A stretch of 64,000 nucleotides of DNA from Cucumis sativus (lineage: Eukaryota > Streptophyta > Magnoliopsida > Cucurbitales > Cucurbitaceae), in the NCBI RefSeq assembly GCF_000004075.3, contig NC_026660.2, forward strand, positions 19,053,837 through 19,117,836, in the 5' to 3' direction. The notes beneath the pieces are model-generated. The model made no database searches, was not told the DNA's origin, and saw nothing but the letters and a program-made list of their open reading frames with translations. Position numbers and translations under genes: made by a program. Below, in pieces: positions 24,350-35,300 of this stretch (the first letter of the stretch is position 1; each line of letters opens with the position of its first letter).

Positions 24350-24700
24350 AGTTTTTGGTCCCTATACTTGTAATTTTGTTCAATTTTAGTCATTGTACTT
24401 TCAAATGTTCAATTTTAATTCTTGTTAGTAAATCTTAGATTTAGTCTTTGAAGTTAATTTATATTGACATTGATTAAATAAACATAGTACTTTTTATGCG
24501 AACAAAAACAATATGTGAATATATTTTTAAAATTTATAGTGAAAATGCTAGTAAGAAAATAAAAAGTAATGAAACAATCTATAATAAAATAGGTAGTAAT
24601 GACTAAATTTAATATCGATATAAAATCTAGGGACTAAAATTGAACATTTGAAAGTATATGGACTTAAATTGAACAAACTTTAAAGTACAAGAACCAAAGT
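24350..24700. mobile_element. Fold-back (MITE-like) element
   Basis: A perfect 22-base inverted repeat (24396-24417 with 24635-24656) lies within longer imperfect arms: left begins near TTTTTGGTCCCTATACTTG (24352), right ends near GTACAAGAACCAAAG (24699). The wording 'GGTCCCTA...TTCAATTTTAGTC' is common in plant non-autonomous repeats. No ORF. Confidence 0.65.
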
Positions 24701-24953
24701 GATATTTTCACCAACAATCAATATAAATATTATATTGAGTAAATTAACAATATAATGACTTAGTAAAAGTTAATTAGTCAATTTTTTTTTCTAAGTTAAT
24801 GAACACCCTAGTTCTGAAAACACTTAGTAGAAGAAAATGACATATTTGACATTGTGCTTTTCCTCGAGACACCTTGATGCATCCCCCTATGAATGGTGTT
24901 TGCATAAGTCAATATCAAGGTGAGTTGGAGAAAGTATATTATAGTAAGTGGGT

Positions 24954-25830
24954 GTCACGACCCACCCACAATGCCACCTTCGTGTGTTACAGATGTGGAC
25001 ACAACTTAGGCAGTCCTAGCGCCTCTGAGTGAAATGCCAAAATGCCTAAATTTTAAAAATTAACTTAGCTTGGACTTTAGTAACTTAAAACCATGCAAAA
25101 GTGATAGACTATGATAACACTTAAGCGTAAAGAAACTTTATAGTTTTATTCAATGTGAAAAAAAGGTGCATAATTAACTTGGTAACTTAAGGTAACGATT
25201 AAGCTGACAATTGAAGTAACAACATGAGTAATAGACAGAGAAAATAATAATCATAAAACAAGAGAAATATTGATGATCCAGTTAGATGACAACGTAACAT
25301 CTACATCTAGGGGGTCTTAGACCCATAGGAAGAAATCATATATTGCCTTATAAAATAGTTTATGAGTACATCATTATTGTCAACAATATACACATCAACA
25401 TAAAATAGAATAATGATGTACATAGTCAATCCAAGTTTACTGATACTATATCCTTGGAGTGTTCTACATTGAACCCGTCTCATGTACAACAAGGTATGCT
25501 CCTCTTGAATTAGATATCATTAGAAGTTGTTGTTCTCTTTAGATATGCTTAGATTTAGTGTACGTTGAAGATTTTCTTTTGATTTGTTGTTCTATCTTGA
25601 TGACTATGTGTCACATTTCTTCCAAATCTCCTCGCATGGTTGAATTTCTTAACGATCGGCAAGCATCTCAACAATCTCTTCGTTAAGTTCATTGTAGATC
25701 GATTCATGCTAATAGCTTCCTCATTCTCAAATATATTAACATCTTCAAGTAATAACAACATTTTCTCACAATAACTTTCCACACTTTTGGTCCCTTGTCT
25801 CAAAACGTACAATTTGTGAAAATAAGTTTT
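24954..25830 (-). mobile_element. Degenerate LTR-retrotransposon piece with gag fragment
   Basis: TGTCACGACCCACCC at 24956 is the reverse complement of an LTR end of the GGGTCGTGACA type. Further right on the minus strand, codons at 25812-25555 read RQGTKSVESYCEKMLLLLEDVN, resembling the gag (capsid) segment of plant Ty3/gypsy elements, then lose similarity. No protease, reverse transcriptase or integrase is present. A dead remnant. Confidence 0.45.
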
Positions 25831-27322
25831 ACCTTTCCCGTTTCGGTATAGTAGTGGTGATAAAATGTAATCTCAATTTTCTCCTCCCAAAGCAAATGTT
25901 GATGTAATTTGATATACTTCCAAGCAACTAAAAGTATGCTTTGATCAACATGTCAGCTATTTCTTAGAACACTTACATGAATTACGAAATTCAACTACTT
26001 ATAACACATGAAATTCAGAAGCTTCCTTGACGTACTTGCTTCCAACTTTTTTTTCCTTTTTTCTGAATTTCCAAACCCAACACCGATTTTCAATTGCCTT
26101 TTCTTTTCAACCTTCTCATATTAAAAAATTGAACTTCTTTTAGCATTGTTATTTTTTCCCTCAATTATTCAATCAATTTCTTCCATTTAGTTTACTTATT
26201 AATTTTTAGCCGCAAACCAGATCCTTGGATACATATATTTTTTTGTTTTTCTTTTTAATAGTACAATTATTTGAATAAAAACAAAGTTGAATTTAAGGAT
26301 GAAATTTAAAATACTCCCATGGAGAGATATCCTAAGATCTAATACTAGATGATATGAAAACCCTATGATTTGAAATTAGGAACCCAATTCGTGAATCCCT
26401 AATATCAGATTCTAAAACCCTCAAATCAATTTGACAACAAACCAAAGGGAAGAACTAGAATTGGATTACTTTTTGATCGAAGACCAAAAGATACTCAACG
26501 TTTGAACACTCCACAAGCAAGACGATTAAACTTGTCTGAATGCTCAACATGCAACCCCAGATCAAGAATTACAAATGTTGGTTTGAATCTCCGTCATCAA
26601 CACAGTGGAAAAGTTCATTTTGAATTCAATATGTTAAAAACCGTTTTTACATCTTAATGGTCAGACTTAAATGAACTCTCTATTTAAAAAAAATCCCTAA
26701 TGCAACATATTAAAATAACAAAAATTATCCATACTTAAATGTTATTAAAAAAAAGGATAAAATTATAAAATACTAAAATGACATCAAAAATTATTGAATT
26801 AAATATAAATAAAAATCTGATGTCTAGGTGGTTCTTATTAGTTACACTTACAATAATCCACTAAGATGGTTAATGAGATTCTCACCAAACTAATGGTAAC
26901 TAAATGGTGCGTTAGACGAAGAGATAAAAACACTTATATAGATCGAGGTAGAGAGCATATGAACTTAAGATTCTAGGATTATTTGATAAAATATGAAATC
27001 ACATCCCAACTCTTAGCATCTAGAATACCACAACAAAATGGTGCGTTAGAAAGGAGAAAAACAACCTTGTTGAACATAGTTTGATCAATGATGAGTTATG
27101 CTTAATAGTCATGTACCTTTTGGAGATATATAGTACATACTACAATTTACATTTTAAATGTCGTTCCTTAATAAAAGTGTTTCTAGAACCTTTTTTGAAC
27201 TTTGGAAAGGTCGTAAAGTTAGTTTAAGGCACTTCAGGATTTGAGCTTGTCCAGCCCTAATCTCAAGAAGTTGGAAGCACAGTCAAAAGTATGCCTAATT
27301 GTAGATTACCCAAAAACTTAAG
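25831..27322. other. Unassigned AT-rich intergenic DNA
   Basis: No ORF, RNA gene or recognisable repeat is supported here. ATGGTGCGTTAGA occurs twice (about 26904 and 27039), a minor direct repeat. Confidence 0.4.
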
Positions 27323-27323
27323 A

Positions 27324-27900
27324 CACTACAAGAAATCGAAAGTTTTTCCATGTCGAGGGAGACGTCGAAAAATAGAGCGTCGGCACAACATACAACTCCT
27401 GACGCATGTCAAGGGGCATTGGTTTAAGGGAGCAAGCCCGATGCCTTAAATGAAAACGTCGGAACTACTCTGCTATTTTGATTTTTTTTTTATATATATC
27501 ACCAAGTTTTCGTTGATGCTCAAGGAAAACACGTCAGAAAAAGATAAAATAATGATTTTATCGTTAAACTTTCTTTGACGTCGAGGACAAAAACGTTGGG
27601 AAACTTTGGAATAATTATTTAATTGTTCCCTTTCCCTGACACAAATGAGGAACCCGTAGGTGAAAGATTGAAATAAATATATAATCGTTGAACTACCCTC
27701 GACGTAGTGGAAGAGGACGTCGGGAAAATTTAAATAAGTAATTAAATGTTGAAGGAAGGTTGAAAACCCTTTTTCGACGTCAATATTGACCGAGTTAGGG
27801 AGACTGAATAATAAATTTTAATGTTTAGTTTTTCCTAATGCCATTAGTGAAACGTCGGTCTTGGTTTACACTAACTTAACTTTGACCGTTCCCACTTCTC
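27324..27900. mobile_element. CACTA-type transposon terminus
   Basis: CACTACAAGAAATCG at 27324 matches the terminal motif of plant CACTA (En/Spm) elements. For about 550 bases inward there are scattered subterminal motifs of the form GACGTCGGGAAA or ACGTCGG in both directions, which is typical of these ends. No matching TTTCTTGTAGTG end is found within reach, and no transposase is visible, so it is truncated or eroded. Confidence 0.55.
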
Positions 27901-28311
27901 AATTTTTTTCATATTCGGTTGCTCCTTAATAGAAGCAGATTTGTCGATATTTAATGCAAAATCTGCATCCATACAGCCGAGAAGTTTCTCTAAGCTTTCC
28001 TTCCAATTCTTGAAATTCAATCCATTTAACTTTGGGATTGAACTCAAATTTCCAGATATTTGAGTAAGACTAACTGAACAAAGAATGAGAAAATAAATTA
28101 TATACTCACAATTAATATGTGGTGTAAACGTGAAATTTTCCTTGGATTCTTTACTATTGTCCTATATAATATAGGAAGTTAAATTAATTTGTTAAGAATG
28201 GAAGTTAAATTAATGTGTTGAAGAAAAATGCAATGCTTTTAGTTCAAGTTGGGTTAATTATTTTGGATTTTTTAAAGAAAAGGAAAAAAAAAAAAGGAAA
28301 AAAAATGGAAA

Positions 28312-28340
28312 CAAACTTATATATATATATATATATTAAA
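28312..28340. repeat. (TA)n microsatellite
   Basis: An uninterrupted TATATA run of about 20 bases lies just upstream of a purine-rich stretch. It is likely length-variable. Confidence 0.8.
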
Positions 28341-28379
28341 AAAGGGAATAAAGAAAAGAAAGAGGAAAAGATGGAGATG

Positions 28380-30530
28380 GGATAATCATTCAGTGCATTC
28401 TTTTTTTACTCTTCTTCTTCTCCACTGTCTAAGTTTTCTTCTCTCATTTCTCATCTCTTTTTGGTTTATCAACTTCAGACTTGGGTTGAGGAAGAGTTTG
28501 AGAAGGATTATAAGCAACAGTTCTGCACTTTGGAGGTTGAAGAAGACAGGAAACACAAACTTAAGTCATTTATCTTCACAGATTGAATCCACACCGACAT
28601 CCTCTGGTTTTTTAGTCTGTTTGAACTGCTCAAGAGAAAATAAAAGGTGAGGTTTACTTTTTTTTGAAATTTTATTCAATTTTTAACAAGTTTTGTTAAA
28701 GAAGTTTGGGCAAATTCTAATGTTAAAGTAATGTTTTTTGAAAAGGCATTTAGGTCACAATTTAGTGTGGAAAATCGTGAAGTCTATGATTTTTTTTAGT
28801 TTCTAGATTGTATAGAGCGATTTAGAAGCTCTATTAGGTATGGTTGAAAATATTATTAAATTTTCTAAATATTTCACGAAGAAACTATGAGTAAAAAATG
28901 ATTGAAAGTAAGCTTAATTTCATAAATGAGTCAAATGTTAGAATAAGACCTGATTTTGGACTACCTCTGTTATGGGCGATTTTTGTAGTCATCTGTTGGG
29001 TATTTCATTTTCTTTCCTTCAAGTAAGTTGTAGAGGAGTTCAAAGTGAAGCATCTGATATAAATAACATTATTTTTAGTCAAGTATTGAGAAAGTTATGA
29101 ATATTTGAAGTTAGGTTGTTGAATTTGAAAAATTAATTTTAAGAAAAATTGTGGAATGTTCTTTTATACTTAAGTTTAGAATCGATGGATGTCATATTTT
29201 GTGTGTCATCTTTAGTTTAGTATAAAGATACAAGACTATATAAGGTTTGACACTCTTTTGGTTTGTTTGACAGACTTAAAAGAAATAGACTGAGTCTACA
29301 CCATGGAATTAACATAAGGTTGTGAGTGGCAAAACATATTTCTAAACTCCTATTTATGTTTATGTTTCTATGCTTTAATTTGATTTCTATGAACTGTTTC
29401 AAGCCAAGTTTTAATATTAGGTTTTATGATGAAATTTATACATGAACACGTTATTATCAACTTTCTGAAAAGTAGTTGAAACAATATCATTTTAAGCAAG
29501 TATTGTTTTTTTTCTTTAAATATTCAATTTTCCACGAACAATCTGAATAAGCTTGAGTTTCATAAAAGATAATGATAGCATACATAGTTTAATGTTTTCG
29601 TATGACTTTCTGAAATTTTTGTTAACAATATGACTTAGATGTTGAGCTCGAGGCTATATGGTACCGTGTGCACATAGGTTAGATTTCGTTGTCGAGTTTG
29701 AGTGTACTCCGTAACATTGATGTTGTCATGAGTGTTGGGGCAGACCCCACTACAACAAAGACAAAGGGAGTGTTGGGCGGGTCCCACTACATTGTAGAGC
29801 TAGTAAACGTTGGTTGTACTGGGCATGCCCTACACAATATAGATTTGTCATGTTAGTTAAAAATAGATATGCCTTGCTATATTTCAATGACAAACTTGCT
29901 GAGTATTTGAGAAAACTGTTAGTAGTACACGTTTATATTTAAGGTTTTGACTAAACATATAAAAATGTGTAAGGTTTTTCATGTGCTCTGATTTCCAGAG
30001 TTACAGTTTTGAACTTAATCACTCACTTAGCTTTATAACTTACTCTTCCAAAATGTTTTTTCACTTTTCAGGTAGAGATCGAGCTCCCGATGCCTGATAA
30101 ACTACCTTAGTCTGCTGAAAGCTCTAAGATCATTAGCCAGTACATGGGTGGAGTTGTACATAGTCTATTTTGTTATGTGTTTATTTGTCTTTGAAGGATT
30201 TAGATACTTTACAATTTATGTAAGCTCTGCGTGTTGTGATTGTATAAACTTTTGTTGGATATCCTTCTACTTAGGATGTCTTAATCAGGTTTATTTGCTA
30301 AACCAACTGTTTCAGGGCTACATTTCCATGTATGTCTATGGGTTGTTTAGGTTCCGTTGTGTTGTGTTGCATGAAAAGTAGTTTATATACAATATTAGCA
30401 TGTTTATCAGGTTCAATAGTTTATCAAAATTGACAGGTATCGTTAGAGGAGAGTGATGTCAGTCGGCTTCATGTCGTCTTCCAGGCTAAGTTAGTAGGTC
30501 GTTCGAGAGGGGGTGTAATATGTCATAAAA
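28380..30530 (+). other. Unassigned region, transcript-like or retroelement-derived
   Basis: This 2.1-kb stretch is less AT-rich than its neighbours and starts with a pyrimidine-rich leader-like segment followed by a possible donor (AAAAG|GTGAGG near 28648). It lacks a long ORF. Near 29731-29791 a 23-base motif starting AGTGTTGGG and ending CCCACTACA is repeated. The right end holds CACTCACTTAG (30020), CTTTTCAGGTAGAGATCG, and GAGAGGGGGTGTAATATG, wording also found in LTR-like segments at 50.7 and 56.8 kb. It may be an LTR retroelement remnant or a non-coding RNA; I cannot decide. Confidence 0.3.
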
Positions 30531-30539
30531 TAAAATATG

Positions 30540-31309
30540 ACAAAATAATTTCACATATATGGTGGGTCCCTTTTACAAGATACCTAGCACAACATTGATA
30601 TTCAACCTTTGGGTAGAGATATCAACTTTAGTACTCTCCAATTAGCCTTTCTTTAGATTGACTATTTTTCACATGAAAAATCCTTATAACTATCACTTAC
30701 TCATTGTCACATGCATACTCATAATTTGGCCAAATAATTATCTTCCTTTGGACTGATAATCATTCGTATAAATCCAATGAATATGCATATCCTATATTTT
30801 AGAGTTAAACTAATCTAGATAACAGAGGCTACTTTGGCAACATGTTATTTTGTTAATTCAATCTAAAATATGAGACACAATAATGATAATTTTATTATTG
30901 TAAAAAAAATAATGGAGGAAGAACATAAATCTTTATCAAAATTCACCAAATAATTGGTTTCATTAAAATACAATTCATGCAACATAAGCATGTGAACATC
31001 CCAAAAAATTATCATTCAAGTTTAATCCGCATAATGATAAATTAATCTTGCTCAAATTAAACTTGAATTCACAACATGAATAATCAAATCTTAAATCTAG
31101 ATCAATTAAACATAAAACCACAATATGATTAATCAAATATTGAACCTACAACATGATCAATTAAACTTGTATTCACAACATAATTAATAAAATATTGAAT
31201 CAGATCAATTAAACCTAAGACCATAATATGGTTAATCAAATTTTGAATCAAGAAACCAATAAAAAAAAATTCCAACAATCCAACATGAAATTCATGCCCT
31301 GGTACCACT
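30540..31309 (-). mobile_element. Internal leader region of a copia-like element
   Basis: On the minus strand this follows directly from the LTR and primer-binding site at 31310. It has no gag or pol frame. Between about 31030 and 31260 there are four to five degenerate units of roughly 50 bases containing CATGATTAATCAAAT-like and GATCAATTAAAC-like words. The second LTR is not seen, so the element is deleted or non-autonomous. Confidence 0.4.
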
Positions 31310-31761
31310 TGTTGGCATAAATACTTTTAAATCTATAAAATAGATCAACCCAAGATCATTCATGTTAAATTGTTAAGAGTAATTTACGTACTAGATTTCG
31401 TTGATTATTACTATAAAATAGCTATTGTCTTCTCAATCAAAACCCTAAATGTCATTAGTGGGATCTTTCTCTTGATAGAATAGTAGAAAGATTGAGTGCC
31501 TATTGTTTTAGTATATTGGAGACCATAGCTCTAAGTCCCTTTTATATACTAGTTCAATTAGGATTTCTATTAAATCCTAATCAATCTAGAGTAGGCTTCT
31601 ACCAATTTAATCCATACTCAATTAGGAATCTTGAATCTTAGTTAAATAGATAACATAATAGGTCAAATTTAATAAAATAATAAATTATAATAAATTATTA
31701 ATTCACGTACCAATTATATGTATTATTATTTAAATACATCTAACTCTTCTCATACATAACA
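31310..31761 (-). mobile_element. Copia-like LTR with adjacent primer-binding site
   Basis: On the minus strand the segment begins TGTTATGTATGAG (31761) and ends ATGCCAACA (31310), giving TGTT...AACA ends and 452 bases. Two bases further, TGGTACCAGGGC (31307-31296) matches the initiator-methionine tRNA primer site TGGTATCAGAGC at 10 of 12 bases. TATATAAAAGGGAC (minus strand, about 31548-31535) is a likely LTR TATA box. Confidence 0.65.
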
Positions 31762-31808
31762 TTGAAGTTTATCGCCAGAAAATTCCAAGACTTTGTGTAT
31801 TCCTTAGT

Positions 31809-31846
31809 AGCCCAATTTGTTGAGGCCCAAAATAGAGGCCCAATTG
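31809..31846. promoter_or_regulatory. GGCCCA (site II / UP1-like) cluster upstream of PBC
   Basis: AGCCCAA, GGCCCAAAA and GGCCCAATT occur within 38 bases, with AAGCCCAAGCC about 170 bases downstream. Such GGCCCA/TGGGCC motifs are typical of promoters of plant growth and housekeeping genes, often TCP-bound. They lie 480-520 bases before the proteasome subunit ATG, which fits a promoter plus a leader that may contain an intron. Confidence 0.45.
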
Positions 31847-32328
31847 AGTTGGTTTGTCCATTTTTCAAATGGAGACCACTGGTTCAGTTATGAACTCGTG
31901 GGTTTTAGAAGTAAACCCGAAAAAGAAGATTCCGATAATTTTAAGAACTTAACAAAGTAATAATTAGAAAAATTAACAAACGCAAGAAACTGAGGCAAAG
32001 GGGTTGGAGTAAAGCCCAAGCCATCCAATATCTACTAAAATCAAGTGTGTTGCTCGTTCCAGCATTTCTCTTTGCGATTCAACTCTCTCTTCTTTCAGGT
32101 TTCGATTTCTTCTTTCATCTTCAAAGATTCAGTTCATTTTCCATATCTCATTGTTTTCCTTTTTAGGGTTTTGGAATGTGATTCTGTTCCTTTGATTTTA
32201 ATTTCCGTTTCGATTTCGGCGCAAACATTTCCGATCGACCTGGACTGACGATTGCTTACCCTTTTTTTCCCTCATATCGCAGAGATTCTCATAGTTTTTC
32301 CACAAGGAAAGCTTCATTTTCTGACCTG

Positions 32329-35300
32329 ATGTCGGTGCGTTTTTCTTCTTAGCATTATTTTGCTGCTTCTGGAACTTTTAATTAGCGTGTAGTTCATTAT
32401 TTTGATATTGGATTGTCATTGTAGATCTTTGAGTATAATGGAAGTGCTGTAGTTGCGATGGTGGGGAAGAATTGCTTTGCCATTGCCAGTGATCGTAGGC
32501 TTGGTGTTCAGCTGCAGACTATTGCCACAGATTTCCAGAAAATTTACAGGATTCATGACAAGCTATTTCTTGGCCTTTCGGGGCTTGGTACCGATGCTCA
32601 GACACTGTATGTTTCTGTTGGTGGATTTCTTTGTTTTGGTCTAATTTGTCATTGCTTACCTCCTGCCCTTGAAATGAAGGTATCAACGGCTTGTTTTCCG
32701 GCACAAACTGTACCAACTTCGTGAAGAGAGGGACATGAAGCCTGAGACTTTTGCTAGCCTGGTCTCAGCTATTCTTTATGAGAAAAGGTTGGACAACTAC
32801 TTAGTTATTTCTTTCCTCTTTTTCAGTACCCATATTCTCTATTTCTCGTTTTCGATGAAAAAATATGGATGGGATTTCTATAGGATTTCCACAGCTTCCT
32901 TTGTGTGTGTTGATTCTTCTACCAATGTAATTCTTGTCCTTTGGTGTGAGATTTTAAGCTAACTTGAGAGTTTATTGCTTGGGAACCTTTCAATGCTATA
33001 CAGTACATGCATGTAGTTAGACCGTGTTATGGAATTGGTATATGTTTGAATGACTAATAAGATATTCTATACTTAGTTTAAAATAGGATTGCAAGTTGAA
33101 TTTCTGGATTGTTGAAATGTGGACAAAGTTGGGAACTGTATTGGATCAAGTGTCCATCTCAAGATAGTTCCTAGTCTCTAACCTAGCATTTATAGGCAAC
33201 AAGATCTGTTGTGACATAATAACGACTGTGTAATTGTAGAATGAACCTTTACTCTCAGTAGGATGTAAGTTAGTTTTTCACATATGCCATGAATATACCA
33301 AAAGGTTAATGATAGGAATGCAATTAGAGATATTGTAAGTGTATAATAGTAATTAGGTAGGCCGTAGGCGGTGGTTATGGGGTTTGGTTATAAATGGAGG
33401 GACTGTGGAAAGAGGAAGTTAGCATTGGGTGAGTGAATAGGTTGGGAGAGATATCAGAAGTGTCAGTATGCAAGTACCTCAAATCAAATGTTTAGCTTGT
33501 AGTTTCTTCTTAATGTTGCAACAATAAGTTTGTATGTTTTAAGTGTTTGGATACCAAACACTAGTATTATTTGCATGATCTGAATACTTATATTTTGGTC
33601 TTCTTAAATTTCATGAAGTGGATCACAGTACCAAACTAAACTGTCTCAATTACCCTACTTTATAGAAATGGCCATGATGAAATTGTGATATTATGGGATT
33701 GGGTTAGTACTAAGTACTTATCGCTCTGAAAATTTTTTGTTCTATAGTTTTTTAATAAGTCATCCATGGATATCAATTGACAGGAGAAGGGTTGTGTTTA
33801 TAACATTTTCTATAAGATTCATTCTTTTTTGATAAGAGGTTGAATTTATGACTGTTATTTGGTCTTTTAGTATGGATAAAAACTCGTATATCAATTTTCT
33901 TATTTGTAGGTTTGGTCCATATTTTTGCCAGCCTGTAATTGCTGGATTGAGTGATGAAGACAAACCCTTCATTTGCACGATGGATTCCATTGGGGCCAAG
34001 TGAGTACTCTCTTTTTCTCTTTTTTTTTCCTAGTTACCAACTTCTTTATTTTGTTTGATTTTATTTTTCTCTAAAATCATTATTTGCATTTCTTCATTTT
34101 GTTTGAAATGTGCATCTGGCTTGAAGTTGCAGCCTCTGCGACACATTGCATTGGAATCTGATTTCTGAGATGAATATTTTGCTAGATTTAGGATTATTAA
34201 ATGTAAAACTCATATGTGTCAAATTCATTGGTTCACAGAGAGCTTGCTAAGGATTTTGTTGTTTCTGGTACTGCATCGGAGTCCCTTTATGGTGCTTGTG
34301 AGGCAATGTTTAAACCTGACATGGTATGTTGGTATACTCCATTTAAATATGCTTTATATTTGTAATTGGGATTCTAAATTGCTTTACATGAGGATGCAGT
34401 ATGCAAAAGAAAAGAGAACCCTTAAGAGGAAAGACTTCAGAATATAGTACTAAATGCCATGGCTTTGGCTTGAGAATGACGAATACATGAAAACAGGGAT
34501 GCAGAAACAGAATCATAATAGAAGAAAAAGGATTAAGTGTATGTCCATAGAAGGAAGAGGCAGAGAAATTAGTGCACGTGTGTGTTAGAAAGAGAGTAGA
34601 AAAAAATCTGATTATAGATGTACATCAACCATTTTAGAGAATGGAAGAATAAATTAGGGAAGTAAAACACTCTTCTAGTTGGAGTTGGAAAATCAGACAT
34701 TCATGGATCAAAGGAATTGGTATGTTCATGGACAATCATTGGAAAAAGAGAAGAAAAAAGTGAAGATCACTCTTTGGTCATGGATAGTGACTTAAAATGT
34801 ACTGTGGTGAACTGATGAAGTGATAAAAAAATCTGAATTTCGAATTTCCTGAGAGATGGCCAACATGGCGTCTTTGAGTAAGAGCATTGAAGGTTAAGAC
34901 AAGTATATGAGTGGCACTGGGCATTTATCAGTTGGTTAGATTGACATTCGAAAATATTGAAAACCAAAAGCAATAAACTTATGGGTTATTTTCCAAAGAC
35001 CGAAAAAAAGAAGAAAAAGGAGAACTAAGTTAAAAAACCGACATTTCTTTAAATTGGCACCCAAATGTTGTAGGGTCATGCGGGTGTCCCGTAAGATTAG
35101 TCGAGATGCGTGCAAGTTGGTTCGGATATAAAAATGAAATTTCAGTCGCCCTATATTATTGGGCGCCTTTAATTATCCAGTTTTGAGATAGTGGTTCAGC
35201 TTTTAAAAGACAGTCCAATATGGTCTTGCCCTTTTGGATTTTTAATTGAACACCTCCTGTTAGAATGGAAAGCCACCATAGATTCTTTTATCTGATTGTG

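Noticed and set aside
28393..28650. 85-codon plus-strand ORF with hydrophobic start
   Set aside because: It begins with GTG rather than ATG in a eukaryotic context and has no family features; possibly part of a non-coding or retroelement transcript.
32453..32962. Plus-strand ORFs running past proteasome exons 2 and 3
   Set aside because: They are read-through of introns; canonical donors and the 204-residue family length define the real exons.
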